From Micromonospora_G sp044458865 (GTDB lineage: Bacteria; Actinomycetota; Actinomycetes; Mycobacteriales; Micromonosporaceae), in the NCBI RefSeq assembly GCF_044458865.1, contig NZ_JBITIH010000003.1, forward strand, positions 62,001 through 126,000: a stretch of DNA of 64,000 bases. The letters are read 5' to 3'. Shown here piece after piece: positions 1 to 8,293 of the stretch. The position numbers and the translations under genes are program-made. The notes beneath the pieces are model-generated. The model was not told where the DNA came from, did no database searches, and was given only the letters and a program-made list of their open reading frames with translations. The stretch's first letter is position 1; every line of letters starts with the position of its first letter.

Positions 1-788
1 TACCTCCGGCCGGATGGCCGCCGGCCCCCGGCCCTGGCAACCCGCTCACCCCGGCGGCGAGCGGTCCCCTGCCGAGCGGCTACCGTCCGCCGTTCGCGCC
101 GCACGGCCCGTACGCCGGCTCCGGCCCCGCCTTCCGGCCGCCCACGGGCAAGCCCTCGAAGCCGCCGAAGCCGCCACGCGAACGGTCCCCGCTCGGTGCC
201 GCCACCTTCTCGCTGATCTTCGTGGCGATGGGTGTGGTGGTCATCCTGGACACCACCAACGTGGTCGAGGTCAGCCCTTCCGCCTACTTCGCGGCGGCTC
301 TGATCACCATCGGACTCGGGCTCCTGGTCGGCGCCTGGTTCGGCCGGGCCCGGTGGCTGATCGCACTCGGCCTGGTCGCGTCATCGGCGCTCGGCATCTC
401 CACGATCGCGCAGTCCGTCCAACCGTCACACAGCCCGGACGGGCAGGCGGTCTGGTCGCCGAACAGCGTCGACGAACTCGCGACCCGGTACGAGAACAGG
501 TTCGGCGACGGCACCCTCGACCTCAGCAACGTCGACTTCACCGACCGGGACGTCCAGGTGACGGTACGGGTCAACTTCGGCAAGCTCCGGGTGATCGTGC
601 CGCCGGACGTGGACGTCACCACGGACGCGGAGGTGAACGCCGGTGACGCCCGCATCTTCGGCGACCGGTGGAGTGGTGTGAACAATCCTTCCCGCCAGGT
701 CACCGATCTCGGCCCGGATGGTGTCGGCGGCGGCAAACTCCGCCTGTTCCTGCACGTCAACGCTGGTGATGCGGAGGTCTACCGATGA
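1..788 (+). CDS. PspC/LiaF-like membrane protein, C-terminal part (5' end outside window)
   Basis: The frame is open from the left edge to the TGA at 786-788, so the start lies upstream of the window. The visible part begins with about 60 residues rich in Pro and Gly. Two hydrophobic segments follow (about 205-290 and 300-400 nt). The end is a polar beta-rich domain with DVTTDAEVNAGDARIFG and GGGKLRLFLHVNAGDAEVY, which resembles the C-terminal LiaF/cell-wall-active-antibiotic-response domain that often follows a PspC domain in actinobacteria. It probably acts at the membrane in envelope-stress sensing, but the PspC domain itself is not in view. It overlaps the next gene by ATGA, so the two are translationally coupled. 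Confidence 0.7.
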   Translation, partial: PPAGWPPAPGPGNPLTPAASGPLPSGYRPPFAPHGPYAGSGPAFRPPTGKPSKPPKPPRERSPLGAATFSLIFVAMGVVVILDTTNVVEVSPSAYFAAALITIGLGLLVGAWFGRARWLIALGLVASSALGISTIAQSVQPSHSPDGQAVWSPNSVDELATRYENRFGDGTLDLSNVDFTDRDVQVTVRVNFGKLRVIVPPDVDVTTDAEVNAGDARIFGDRWSGVNNPSRQVTDLGPDGVGGGKLRLFLHVNAGDAEVYR

Positions 789-1084
789 AGGCGCACCGGA
801 CCGACGGGGTCTCCCTCACGTTCTCCCTGATCTTCCTGGGGATCGCCGCCTGGTGGCTGGTCGCCCAGGTCCTCGATCTCTCCCTGCCGGCGGTGGGCTG
901 GATCCTGGCCGGTGCCCTGATCCTGGTCGGCGTACTGGGCCTGCTCGGGGCGTTGCGGTCGGGGCGGCCGGCGACCGAACCCACCCCCGGTGGTGACCCG
1001 ACCCTCGATCTGGAGCCGGTAGCTCCGACCGCCGTCGACCTGGCCGGCACGGACCAGGCACGGGCCGACGATCACCGGGACTGA
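785..1084 (+). CDS. Small two-helix membrane protein
   Basis: This is a 99-residue protein whose ATG overlaps the stop of the preceding gene (ATGA). It has two hydrophobic helices, roughly residues 8-30 and 34-57, joined by a short turn, and a polar Asp/Pro-rich tail of about 40 residues. No catalytic motif is visible. Tight coupling to the LiaF-like protein suggests a partner in the same membrane complex or stress module, but that is inference from context only. A strong hairpin follows 40 nt downstream and closes the operon. Confidence 0.7.
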   Translation: MKAHRTDGVSLTFSLIFLGIAAWWLVAQVLDLSLPAVGWILAGALILVGVLGLLGALRSGRPATEPTPGGDPTLDLEPVAPTAVDLAGTDQARADDHRD

Positions 1085-1123
1085 TACCGATCGCTGTGGA
1101 CCGTGGCCACTCGTGCATAAACT

Positions 1124-1153
1124 GGCCGGCGGAGGTTTCCACCTCCGCCGGCC
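1124..1153 (+). terminator. Hairpin terminator after the PspC/LiaF-like pair
   Basis: A perfect 13-bp stem (GGCCGGCGGAGGT and its complement) closes on a TTCC tetraloop, 40 nt after the stop at 1084. There is no T-run after it, which is common for actinobacterial hairpin terminators. It separates the membrane pair from psd. Confidence 0.65.
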
Positions 1154-1235
1154 GGTCCGCGTCAGGCGCCCGGTTACGGCCCCGCCGGGACGAGTCGTGC
1201 TCTCCCGCCTTCACCCACCGAGGAGCTCGCCCCCG

Positions 1236-2489
1236 ATGACCCAGTCCCCCGCCGTGCCCACCCCCGCTGGACAGGGTCCGGTCCGCCTCGGCGAGCGGGC
1301 CGCCCGTACGCTCACCGCCGAACTGGCCCGACACCACGGGTCGAAGACCGCGCTCCTGGTCGGGGCGGAGGCGGACTCCGCGGTGCTCGGCGCGGTGATC
1401 GGCGCCCTGTTGCCCGGCGACACGCTCACCGTCGTACCGGCCGTGCCGTACGACGCCGAGGCACTACGTACGCACATCTCCGCCCGGGGTCCGTGGGTGT
1501 CGGACCGGGTACGGATCATCGACACGCTCGCCGACGCCGGTACGGCGGAGGTGGTGCTGGTTGCCACCCCGTTCACCGGCACCGTCGAGGAGACCCGGGC
1601 CGCCCTCGCCGACCTCGGTACACACGTCGCCAAGGGCGGGGTGCTGACCGTGGCCGCGCCGGCGCTGCCCGGACAGACCGAGGGGGCGGGTGCCGAACTC
1701 GACCGGCAGGCGGCCCTCTTCGGCGTCGGTACCGACCTGGTCCTGCGCAACCAGCCGCCGCTGCGGGTGCACCGGCTGCGGTTCACCCCGGCGGAGGTGG
1801 CCGCGGCGGGGCAGCTCGCGCCCGCCTACCGCCCCTCCAGCGTCCCGATCACCCGGACCATGCACATCGACTCCAACGGCGTCGCCGCCGCCGGCATCGC
1901 GCTCGGGCTGGCCGCGCTCGCCAAGATCGCCCGGCCGAAGTCCCGGCTCTGGCTGGTGCCGGCGCTGGCCGCCGCCCCCGTGGCCGCGTTCTTCCGGGAC
2001 CCGGAGCGGGATCTGCCGGAGGACGACTCCACCGTGGTCGCCTCGGCCGACGGTCGGGTGCTGTCGGTCGAACGGTTGACCGACGAACGGTTCGGCGACG
2101 GCGAATTCCTCCGGATCGCGGTCTTCCTCTCCGTGCTCGACGTGCACGTGAACCGGTCCCCGGTGGCCGGCAAGGTGGTCGACTACTTCGTCGCCGACGG
2201 TGGCTTCGCCGCAGCGATGAAGCCGGACGCGGAACACAACGTGGCCGCGTACACCGTGCTGGACACCGAACGCGGCACGGTCGTGGTGGCGCAACGGACG
2301 GGTCTGATCGCCCGCCGGATCGTGCAGCGGGCACCGGTGGGGGCGCTGCTGGCCAAGGGTGAGCGGATCGGGTTGATCCGCTTCGGCTCGCGTACCGACG
2401 TCTACCTGCCCTCCGACGCCGCCGACCCGCTGGTGGGGCCTGGCGACCGGGTGATCGGTGGGGCGTCGGTGATCGCGCGCTGGCACTGA
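1236..2489 (+). CDS. psd: Phosphatidylserine decarboxylase proenzyme with extra N-terminal domain
   Basis: It decarboxylates phosphatidylserine to phosphatidylethanolamine at the membrane. The ATG at 1236 is chosen because GAGGAG lies 10 nt upstream; the frame is open further up to 1113 without support. The protein has 417 residues. The decarboxylase part is about residues 200-417, with the conserved DVHVNRSP segment (His304) and the self-cleavage Gly384-Ser385 in FGSRTDVYLP. That cut would yield a pyruvoyl alpha chain of 33 residues. Residues 1-190 do not belong to the decarboxylase: they look like a Rossmann or SAM-binding-like alpha/beta domain (LLVGAEADSAVLGAVIGALLPGD, then VVLVATPFTGT). 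The previous enzyme of the pathway, pssA, faces it on the other strand. Confidence 0.9.
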   Translation: MTQSPAVPTPAGQGPVRLGERAARTLTAELARHHGSKTALLVGAEADSAVLGAVIGALLPGDTLTVVPAVPYDAEALRTHISARGPWVSDRVRIIDTLADAGTAEVVLVATPFTGTVEETRAALADLGTHVAKGGVLTVAAPALPGQTEGAGAELDRQAALFGVGTDLVLRNQPPLRVHRLRFTPAEVAAAGQLAPAYRPSSVPITRTMHIDSNGVAAAGIALGLAALAKIARPKSRLWLVPALAAAPVAAFFRDPERDLPEDDSTVVASADGRVLSVERLTDERFGDGEFLRIAVFLSVLDVHVNRSPVAGKVVDYFVADGGFAAAMKPDAEHNVAAYTVLDTERGTVVVAQRTGLIARRIVQRAPVGALLAKGERIGLIRFGSRTDVYLPSDAADPLVGPGDRVIGGASVIARWH

Positions 2490-2506
2490 GGACGGTACCG
2501 ACAGTT

Positions 2507-2546
2507 CAGGGCGCCCCGGGAGAACCCGGAGCGCCCTGAGCGTTTT
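2507..2546 (+). terminator. Rho-independent terminator of psd
   Basis: The stem is CAGGGCGCCCCGGG (2507-2520) pairing with 2525-2538 around an AGAA loop, with one internal mismatch. It is followed by AGCGTTTT. It lies 18 nt after the psd stop and in the gap between convergent psd and pssA. Confidence 0.8.
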
Positions 2547-2571
2547 CTGGTGCCGGCGGCGGCGTGCTGGG

Positions 2572-3435
2572 TCAGGCGGTGTGGCGCTGCCGCAGCCAGA
2601 GCAGTGGCCCGCTGGCCAGGTAGCCGACGACCAGGAGCGCGAAGGTGAGTCGTACGTCGACCAGGGCGCCGACCACCGGGGCCAGCCAGACCCACGGCGG
2701 CAGCTTCACCAGGCGGGCGAGTTTCGCGTACGGGAAGCTGGAGACCATCGCGAAGGCCAGCAGCGCGACCCCGGCGATCTGGATCGTCCCGGGAACCGGC
2801 AGCCCGATCAGGACAACCAGGGCGAGCACCGCCGCCGCCATCGTGGTCGGTACGCCGCAGAAGAACCGGCCGTCCTTGGGAGAGACGTTGAACCGGGCCA
2901 GCCGGATCGCCGCGCACGCCGCCACCAGGGCACATGCGAGCGCGGCGGCCGGAGTGGAGACCGTACCGGCGAGCGAGGCGTAGACCACCACGGGCGCGGC
3001 CAGGCCGAACGAGCACATGTCGGCCAAGGAGTCCATCTGGGCACCGAACGGGCTGGCCACCCCGAGCTTGCGGGCGAGCGCGCCGTCGAGTCCGTCGAAG
3101 ACCACGCAGGCGATCAGGCAGAAGGCCGCGGTCCGTACGTCGCCCCGCATGCCCAGGAAGATCGCCAGCATGCCGAGCGAAAGGCTGGCCAGGGTGCAGC
3201 CGTTGACCAGCGCGAACTTGAACCGCCGGGCGACCGTCCGCTCGCCCGGCAGCAGCGGGATCGCCATCGGCTGCACCACGTCGTCGACCGGGCCCATCGG
3301 TCCGATCGCCGGGCTGACCGGTACGACGGACTCGATCTCCGCCTCGGTCAACCGGTCGATGCCGTAGTGGCTCGGGAACTGGGCGCGTGGATCACCGGGG
3401 TAGTCCTGCCCGGGTCGGATGACGGTGGCGGTCAT
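2572..3435 (-). CDS. pssA: CDP-diacylglycerol-serine O-phosphatidyltransferase
   Basis: It condenses CDP-diacylglycerol with L-serine to make phosphatidylserine, the substrate of Psd. With the ATG at 3435 the protein has 287 residues. The CDP-alcohol phosphotransferase signature runs from residue 114: DGLDGALAR, then GAQMDSLAD, giving the D-x2-D-G-x2-A-R...G-x3-D-x3-D pattern. About six hydrophobic helices surround it. The frame is open upstream. A GTG at 3585 has GGAGG (3590-3594) only 4 nt before it and would add 50 Arg-rich residues, but those codons have poorer GC3, so I prefer 3435. It converges with psd. Confidence 0.9.
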   Translation of the reverse strand: MTATVIRPGQDYPGDPRAQFPSHYGIDRLTEAEIESVVPVSPAIGPMGPVDDVVQPMAIPLLPGERTVARRFKFALVNGCTLASLSLGMLAIFLGMRGDVRTAAFCLIACVVFDGLDGALARKLGVASPFGAQMDSLADMCSFGLAAPVVVYASLAGTVSTPAAALACALVAACAAIRLARFNVSPKDGRFFCGVPTTMAAAVLALVVLIGLPVPGTIQIAGVALLAFAMVSSFPYAKLARLVKLPPWVWLAPVVGALVDVRLTFALLVVGYLASGPLLWLRQRHTA

Positions 3436-3781
3436 ACCGCCCCGCTCGTCGTCACGACGCGCGACCCGGACCAGCAGCACCTGGCGGGCGAACGCACCAC
3501 CACGGCGCAGCTGCCCGGCCCAGCGACGCCCTGCTGGGCGGGGGTTGTCCGTCGTGTGACGCCGACGCCAAGGGGCTCTCGGCACGTTTCCTCCATTACC
3601 CGATCGACTCGACCGCCACCGATGGTGACGACCCGGCCAGCTCATGCCGGGGTCCTGGGGTTGTTGGCCGGCAAGCTTTTGCGGCCTACACCATCGCACA
3701 GACGGAAGCGCCTTGGCGAGAGTTGGCGACGGAGCATTTTTCGCATACCGCGCGATCCGCCCAGAAACCCTATCCCGGGTG
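3436..3781. other. Intergenic region upstream of pssA
   Basis: This 346-nt stretch lies between pssA (start 3435) and the stop of the double-Nudix gene at 3782, both leftward. It must hold the pssA promoter. The only firm signal is GGAGG at 3590-3594 before an in-frame GTG at 3585, an alternative pssA start. I see no convincing gene or RNA here. Confidence 0.4.
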
Positions 3782-4765
3782 TTATCCCTCCGTCGTGGGA
3801 CCCGACACCCACGGAACCAGTGTATCGGAATCATCCACAACGGTCATTTCGGCGAAGTTTGCCCTGCGCAGGCCCTCCAGCGCCCGCGACGCGACGTCGG
3901 TCAGCGGCAACCCGACCGCCTCCGGGACAGCAAACCACGCAGCGCTGTCGGTCGATCCGCCCGGCGCCTCGGTCACCCGGGCCTCGGTCGGCACATCCAC
4001 CTCGACCCGGTAGGTCACCCGGACACTGTGCCAGTCCATCGGCCGGCCCTCCGGCCCCCGGGCGGCCCGGCTGTGCCGGTGCGTGACATCGATCAGACCG
4101 GTGACCCGCCCGAGCTGACCAGCCTCCTCCACCAGTTCCCGAAGCAACCCGGTGGCCGGCTGCTCACCATGGTCGGTGCCGCCGCCCGGCAGGTGCCAGC
4201 GACCGGCGCCCGGATAGCCCTCCGCGATCCGAGTGAGCAGCACCCGCCCGCCGGGGTCGGTGACGAGGCCGTACGCGGCGAAGCGCTGGACGGTGTCGGG
4301 CGGCAGGGGTGGCAGCGGTCGCCGTACCGACCCGGGCGGTGGCTCCGGCAACGGGGTCACCGGCTGACCGAGCAGTTCCGCGGTGAACGGCATCAGTAGC
4401 AGGTCAGGCAGCCGCTCCGGCGGGATCCAGGCGACCAGGTCGGTGGTGCCGTGAGCCTCGGAGGGCAGCACACCGCCGACCGACCGGACCCGGTACACGA
4501 CCCGGTCGGTGTGCACCTCCTCGTCCGGGCCGCCGAGCCGGCTCACGTCGGCGAGCACCGCCTCCACCTCGACAATCTCGACTGCCAGGCCGGTCTTCTC
4601 GGCGAACTCGCGGACCAACGCCGCCGCCGGGTGTTCGCCCTGGGCCACCCCGCCGCCCGGGAGCTGCCAGATCCCGACGATGCCGGCGGTAGCCGACGAC
4701 CGGGCAAGCAGCACCCGACCGTGGTCATCCCGGCATAATCCGTATACCCCGATCCGCCGCCGCAT
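3782..4765 (-). CDS. Double Nudix-domain hydrolase, copy 1
   Basis: This 327-residue protein has two Nudix domains. The ATG at 4765 follows GAGGG at a proper distance. The first Nudix box (about residues 35-60) reads GGGVAQGEHPAAALVREFAEKTGL: one of the paired metal-binding Glu residues is Lys (EK instead of EE), so this domain may be weak or inactive. The second (about residues 195-220) has the complete box with RELVEEAG. Nudix enzymes hydrolyse nucleoside diphosphates linked to another moiety; the substrate cannot be read here. The neighbouring gene at 4906-5853 is a paralogue of the same architecture, so this is a tandem duplication. Confidence 0.8.
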   Translation of the reverse strand: MRRRIGVYGLCRDDHGRVLLARSSATAGIVGIWQLPGGGVAQGEHPAAALVREFAEKTGLAVEIVEVEAVLADVSRLGGPDEEVHTDRVVYRVRSVGGVLPSEAHGTTDLVAWIPPERLPDLLLMPFTAELLGQPVTPLPEPPPGSVRRPLPPLPPDTVQRFAAYGLVTDPGGRVLLTRIAEGYPGAGRWHLPGGGTDHGEQPATGLLRELVEEAGQLGRVTGLIDVTHRHSRAARGPEGRPMDWHSVRVTYRVEVDVPTEARVTEAPGGSTDSAAWFAVPEAVGLPLTDVASRALEGLRRANFAEMTVVDDSDTLVPWVSGPTTEG

Positions 4766-4905
4766 CAGCACCCTCGCCCCGTCTCGACAACCGTTGATCA
4801 CGAGGTTAGCTCCGACGACCCCGGACCGGCAGAATCAGGCAGGGTAGAGGCCCCCGCGACCGCGCCCGGCGACGCCCCGACGGGTTACAGGTGGCCGGTG
4901 AGGGA

Positions 4906-5853
4906 TCAGGCGCGACGCGCGGCCTGGACCGCCTCGGCGGTCACCTCGGTGAGCCGCTCGACGGGGAGCGCGTCCAGCTCGTCCGGGCCGAACCAGCGCG
5001 CCTCCGAGGTCGACCCGCCGATGTCCCCCACCGTCGGCGGCGCGGGCGCGTCGACCGCGACCCGGTAGAAGGCCCGTACGCCGTGCCAGTCGATCGGATA
5101 ACCCTCCGGGCCCAGCGAGGCGGCGTCCCGGTGGCTCGCCACGCCGAGCAACTCGACCAGCCGCCCCCGCTGGCCGGTCTCCTCGACCAGCTCGCGGATG
5201 AGCGCCGCGCCCGGCTGCTCGCCGTAGTCGGTGCCGCCGCCCGGCAGGTGCCAGCAACCGGCCCCCGGATAACCGTCCGCGACCCGGGTGAGCAGCACCC
5301 GACCGGCCGGGTCGGTCGCCACCGCGTACGCGGCGAAGCGCTGCGCGCGGTGCAGCCCGTCCGGTCCTGGTACGGCGTAGAACGACGGGAAGTCCGGCGC
5401 CTCGTCCGGGCAGAGGTCGATCGGACCCTCGGGCAGTTCCAGCGCCTGGGCGGTGAACGGGCGCAGCGGCAACTGCTTCGCCTCGTCCAGGCTGTGCCAG
5501 CGGGCAAGGTCGGTCGGCTGGCCGATCCGGTCGCAGAGCGTGCCGCCCCGGACCGATACCCGGTAGAGCAGCCGGTCGGTGTGGATCGTGACACCTCGCT
5601 GTGGCAGCGACCGCATGTCGGCGAGGACGTCGATGAGGCCGGCGACCGAGACCGAGAGTCCGGTCTCGGCGGCGGTCTCCCGGACGACCGTGTGGTTGGG
5701 ATCTTCACCGTGGTCGACCGCGCCACCCGGCAGCGACCACACACCGGGGGTACCGGACCGGGACGAGGCGCGTACCAGCAACACCCGGTCCTCGGAATCT
5801 GTACAAACGGCGTAGGCCGCGATCCTACGAATCGGCTCAAGCGCAGGGGTCAC
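4906..5853 (-). CDS. Double Nudix-domain hydrolase, copy 2
   Basis: This 315-residue paralogue of the gene at 3782-4765 also carries two Nudix domains. I place the start at GTG 5853 because GGGGAG lies about 11 nt upstream; an in-frame ATG at 5877 has no ribosome-binding site. The first box reads GAVDHGEDPNHTVVRETAAETGL, where the first Glu of the EE pair is Ala. The second box, with RELVEETG, is canonical. The C-terminal halves of the two paralogues match closely (QRFAAY, GYPGAG.WHLPGGGTD.GEQP, GGST). Substrate unknown. The degenerate first domain could serve in dimerisation or substrate selection. Confidence 0.8.
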   Translation of the reverse strand: MTPALEPIRRIAAYAVCTDSEDRVLLVRASSRSGTPGVWSLPGGAVDHGEDPNHTVVRETAAETGLSVSVAGLIDVLADMRSLPQRGVTIHTDRLLYRVSVRGGTLCDRIGQPTDLARWHSLDEAKQLPLRPFTAQALELPEGPIDLCPDEAPDFPSFYAVPGPDGLHRAQRFAAYAVATDPAGRVLLTRVADGYPGAGCWHLPGGGTDYGEQPGAALIRELVEETGQRGRLVELLGVASHRDAASLGPEGYPIDWHGVRAFYRVAVDAPAPPTVGDIGGSTSEARWFGPDELDALPVERLTEVTAEAVQAARRA

Positions 5854-5998
5854 AGGGCAAAATTCTCCCCGGATCATGCTTCGGGTCGATGAACTGAGTC
5901 AGATTCCTGACACTTAGCCACACTTTCGGGGGACAGTCAGGGTAAGGATCCGGGCGGTCACCGAGGCCGACGAAGTGGCCGCCGAGGACCGTGGAGTC

Positions 5999-6421
5999 AT
6001 GACCGAGACACCCTCGCACCAGACTCCGCCACCCCAGTCACCGCCGCCGCAGGCTCCGCCGTACCGGGAAGCACCGCGGCAGGCCCCACCGTGGCAGGCG
6101 CCGCCGTTGGAGTACCCGACGCGGCAGCCGCCGTACCGGCAGCTTCGCCGGCCCACCACGGACCGGATGATCGCCGGGGTTGCCAGCGGGCTGGGTCGCT
6201 ACCTAGCGGTCGACCCGACCCTGGTACGGGTGATCTTCGCCGTGGTCGTGGTGCTCAGCGGCGGCATCGCGCTGCTGGCCTACCCGGTGATGTGGTTCCT
6301 GATGCCGGTCGAGCCGGCCGACGCACCCGCCTGGCCACACCCGGCACCCGGCTGGTCACCGCCGGCCCCGGGCTGGCAGCAGCCCGGCCCCGGTACGCCC
6401 GGAGCCCCGCCGGCGGCGTGA
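5999..6421 (+). CDS. PspC-domain small membrane protein
   Basis: The product has 140 residues from the ATG at 5999; a GTG at 5975 in the same frame is an alternative. Residues 1-50 are rich in Pro and Gln. A PspC domain follows: RRPTTDRMIAGVASGLGRYLAVDPTLVRVIF, then a hydrophobic helix that ends in the typical YPVMWFLMP. The tail is again rich in Pro, Trp and Gly. PspC proteins in actinobacteria act in envelope-stress sensing, often as N-terminal domains of larger proteins; this one is free-standing. It converges with guaA with only 10 nt between stops. Confidence 0.85.
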   Translation: MTETPSHQTPPPQSPPPQAPPYREAPRQAPPWQAPPLEYPTRQPPYRQLRRPTTDRMIAGVASGLGRYLAVDPTLVRVIFAVVVVLSGGIALLAYPVMWFLMPVEPADAPAWPHPAPGWSPPAPGWQQPGPGTPGAPPAA

Positions 6422-6431
6422 CTCGGCCGGG

Positions 6432-7985
6432 CTACTCCCACTCGATGGTGCCCGGCGGCTTGCTGGTGACGTCGAGGACCACCCGGTTCACCTCGGGCAC
6501 CTCGTTGGTGATCCGGGTGGAGATCCGGCCGATCAGGTCGTACGGCAACCGCGACCAGTCCGCCGTCATCGCATCCTCGCTGGAGACCGGGCGGAGCACC
6601 ACCGGGTGCCCGTAGGTGCGCCCGTCGCCCTGCACCCCGACGCTGCGTACGTCGGCGAGCAGGACCACCGGGAACTGCCAGACGTCCCGGTCCAGGCCAG
6701 AGGCGGTCAGCTCCTCACGGGCGATCAGGTCGGCGGCGCGGAGCAGGTCGAGCCGCTCACGATCGACCGAGCCGATGATCCGGATGGCCAGGCCCGGTCC
6801 GGGGAACGGGTGCCGCCAGACCATCTCCTCGGGCAGCCCCAGTTCGACACCGAGCGCCCGTACCTCGTCCTTGAAGAGCGTGCGCAGCGGCTCCACCAGC
6901 GCGAACTTCAGGTCCTCCGGCAGCCCGCCGACGTTGTGGTGGGACTTGATGTTGGCCGTACCGGTGCCACCGCCCGACTCGACCACGTCCGGGTAGAGGG
7001 TCCCCTGGACCAGGAACTCCACGTCCCCGGCGGCGGCCACCTCGCGCGCGGCGGCCTCGAAGACCCGGATGAACTCCCGGCCAATGATCTTGCGCTTCTG
7101 CTCGGGGTCGGTCACCCCGGCGAGGGCGTCGAGGAAGCGGTCGGCCGCGTCCACGACCTTCAGCTTGATCCCGGTCGCCGCCACGTAGTCCTGCTCCACC
7201 TGCTCGGCCTCGCCGGACCGCAGCAGGCCGTGGTCGACGAAGACACAGGTGAGCTGGTCCCCGACCGCGCGGTGGACCAACGCCGCGGCGACCGCCGAGT
7301 CGACCCCGCCGGAGAGGCCACAGATGACCTCCTTCTCCCCGACCTGCGCCCGAATCGCGGCAACCTGCTCGTCGATGATGTTGCTCGGCGTCCAGGTCGG
7401 CTCGATCCCGGCCACGTCGTAGAGAAAGCGGGTCAGCATGGTCTGCCCGTGGGCGGTGTGCCCCACCTCGGGATGGAACTGCACCCCGGCGCGGCGACCG
7501 GCGAGATCCTCGAACGCGGCCACCGGCGCACCGGCGGAGGCGGCGGTCACCGCGAAGCCGGCCGGCGCCTCGGTCACACAGTCACCGTGACTCATCCAGA
7601 CCGACAGCTCCGCCGGCAGCTCGCGCAGCAGCACACCGCCGTCGGCGGTCGGGCTCAGCGCGGTGCCGCCGAACTCCCGTCCCCCGGTGTGGGCGACGGT
7701 GCCACCGAGCGCCTGGGCCATCGCCTGGAATCCGTAGCAGATGCCGAAGATCGGCACACCCGCGTCGAACAGCTTCGGGTCCACCTGCGGGGCACCGGGA
7801 GCATAGACGCTCGACGGTCCGCCGGAGAGGATGATCGCGGCAGGGTCTCGGGCCAGCATCTCGGCCACCGGCATGGAGTGCGGCACGATCTCGGAATAGA
7901 CCTTGGCCTCCCGCACCCGACGGGCGATGAGCTGGGCGTACTGGGCTCCGAAGTCAACCACCAGAACGGGGCGCGGCGTGCTCAT
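6432..7985 (-). CDS. guaA: GMP synthase (glutamine-hydrolysing)
   Basis: It converts XMP to GMP with ATP and glutamine, the last step of GMP synthesis. The 517 residues match the family length. The N-terminal class I glutamine amidotransferase domain shows the nucleophile Cys in FGICYGFQAMAQ and the His-Glu pair in FHPEVGHT. The ATP-pyrophosphatase P-loop is GLSGGVDSAVAAAL. The C-terminal dimerisation domain ends in KPPGTIEWE, as in other GuaA proteins. guaB and guaB3 lie 3-6 kb away on the same strand, so guanine nucleotide synthesis is loosely clustered. A TAGGCT box 8 nt before the ATG suggests a leaderless or nearly leaderless transcript. Confidence 0.97.
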   Translation of the reverse strand: MSTPRPVLVVDFGAQYAQLIARRVREAKVYSEIVPHSMPVAEMLARDPAAIILSGGPSSVYAPGAPQVDPKLFDAGVPIFGICYGFQAMAQALGGTVAHTGGREFGGTALSPTADGGVLLRELPAELSVWMSHGDCVTEAPAGFAVTAASAGAPVAAFEDLAGRRAGVQFHPEVGHTAHGQTMLTRFLYDVAGIEPTWTPSNIIDEQVAAIRAQVGEKEVICGLSGGVDSAVAAALVHRAVGDQLTCVFVDHGLLRSGEAEQVEQDYVAATGIKLKVVDAADRFLDALAGVTDPEQKRKIIGREFIRVFEAAAREVAAAGDVEFLVQGTLYPDVVESGGGTGTANIKSHHNVGGLPEDLKFALVEPLRTLFKDEVRALGVELGLPEEMVWRHPFPGPGLAIRIIGSVDRERLDLLRAADLIAREELTASGLDRDVWQFPVVLLADVRSVGVQGDGRTYGHPVVLRPVSSEDAMTADWSRLPYDLIGRISTRITNEVPEVNRVVLDVTSKPPGTIEWE

Positions 7986-7993
7986 GTGCAGGA

Positions 7994-8024
7994 AGCCTAC
8001 CTAGTCACCCGGATCAGGAGCCAA
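7994..8024 (-). promoter_or_regulatory. Candidate guaA promoter, near-leaderless
   Basis: On the minus strand TTGGCT (8019-8024) and TAGGCT (7994-7999) are 19 nt apart, and TAGGCT ends 8 nt before the guaA ATG. No Shine-Dalgarno sequence is visible. Confidence 0.4.
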
Positions 8025-8189
8025 TCGCGGCGTACCGGGAGCGGCCCGTACCCGCCGCGCCGACCGGGCCGGGCAGCCCGCCGGCAGCGACGGAACAGGC
8101 CGACGGAGACGGGTCACGATCATCTGAACAGCCGGAACACGCAACCTCAGGCACCACCACGACGTTCTCCTAGTAGGGTGCCGAAGCGT

Positions 8190-8220
8190 TTGTCAAGAGG
8201 TTACCGAAACGAATTACGGT
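8190..8220 (+). promoter_or_regulatory. Candidate promoter of the LCP gene
   Basis: TTGTCA (8190-8195) and TACGGT (8215-8220) are separated by 19 nt, about 74 nt upstream of the LCP start. The rest of the 308-nt gap 7986-8293 shows no gene. Confidence 0.3.
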
Positions 8221-8293
8221 TGCCGCTATCACGCGGCCGGCACCACGGGTCAACGAGCAGGCCGATGACGGCCGACCGGAAGGAGCCGACATC

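Noticed and set aside
2581..4086. A 501-codon open frame opposite pssA
   Set aside because: It is antisense to pssA and runs through the intergenic region; no ribosome-binding site or domain.
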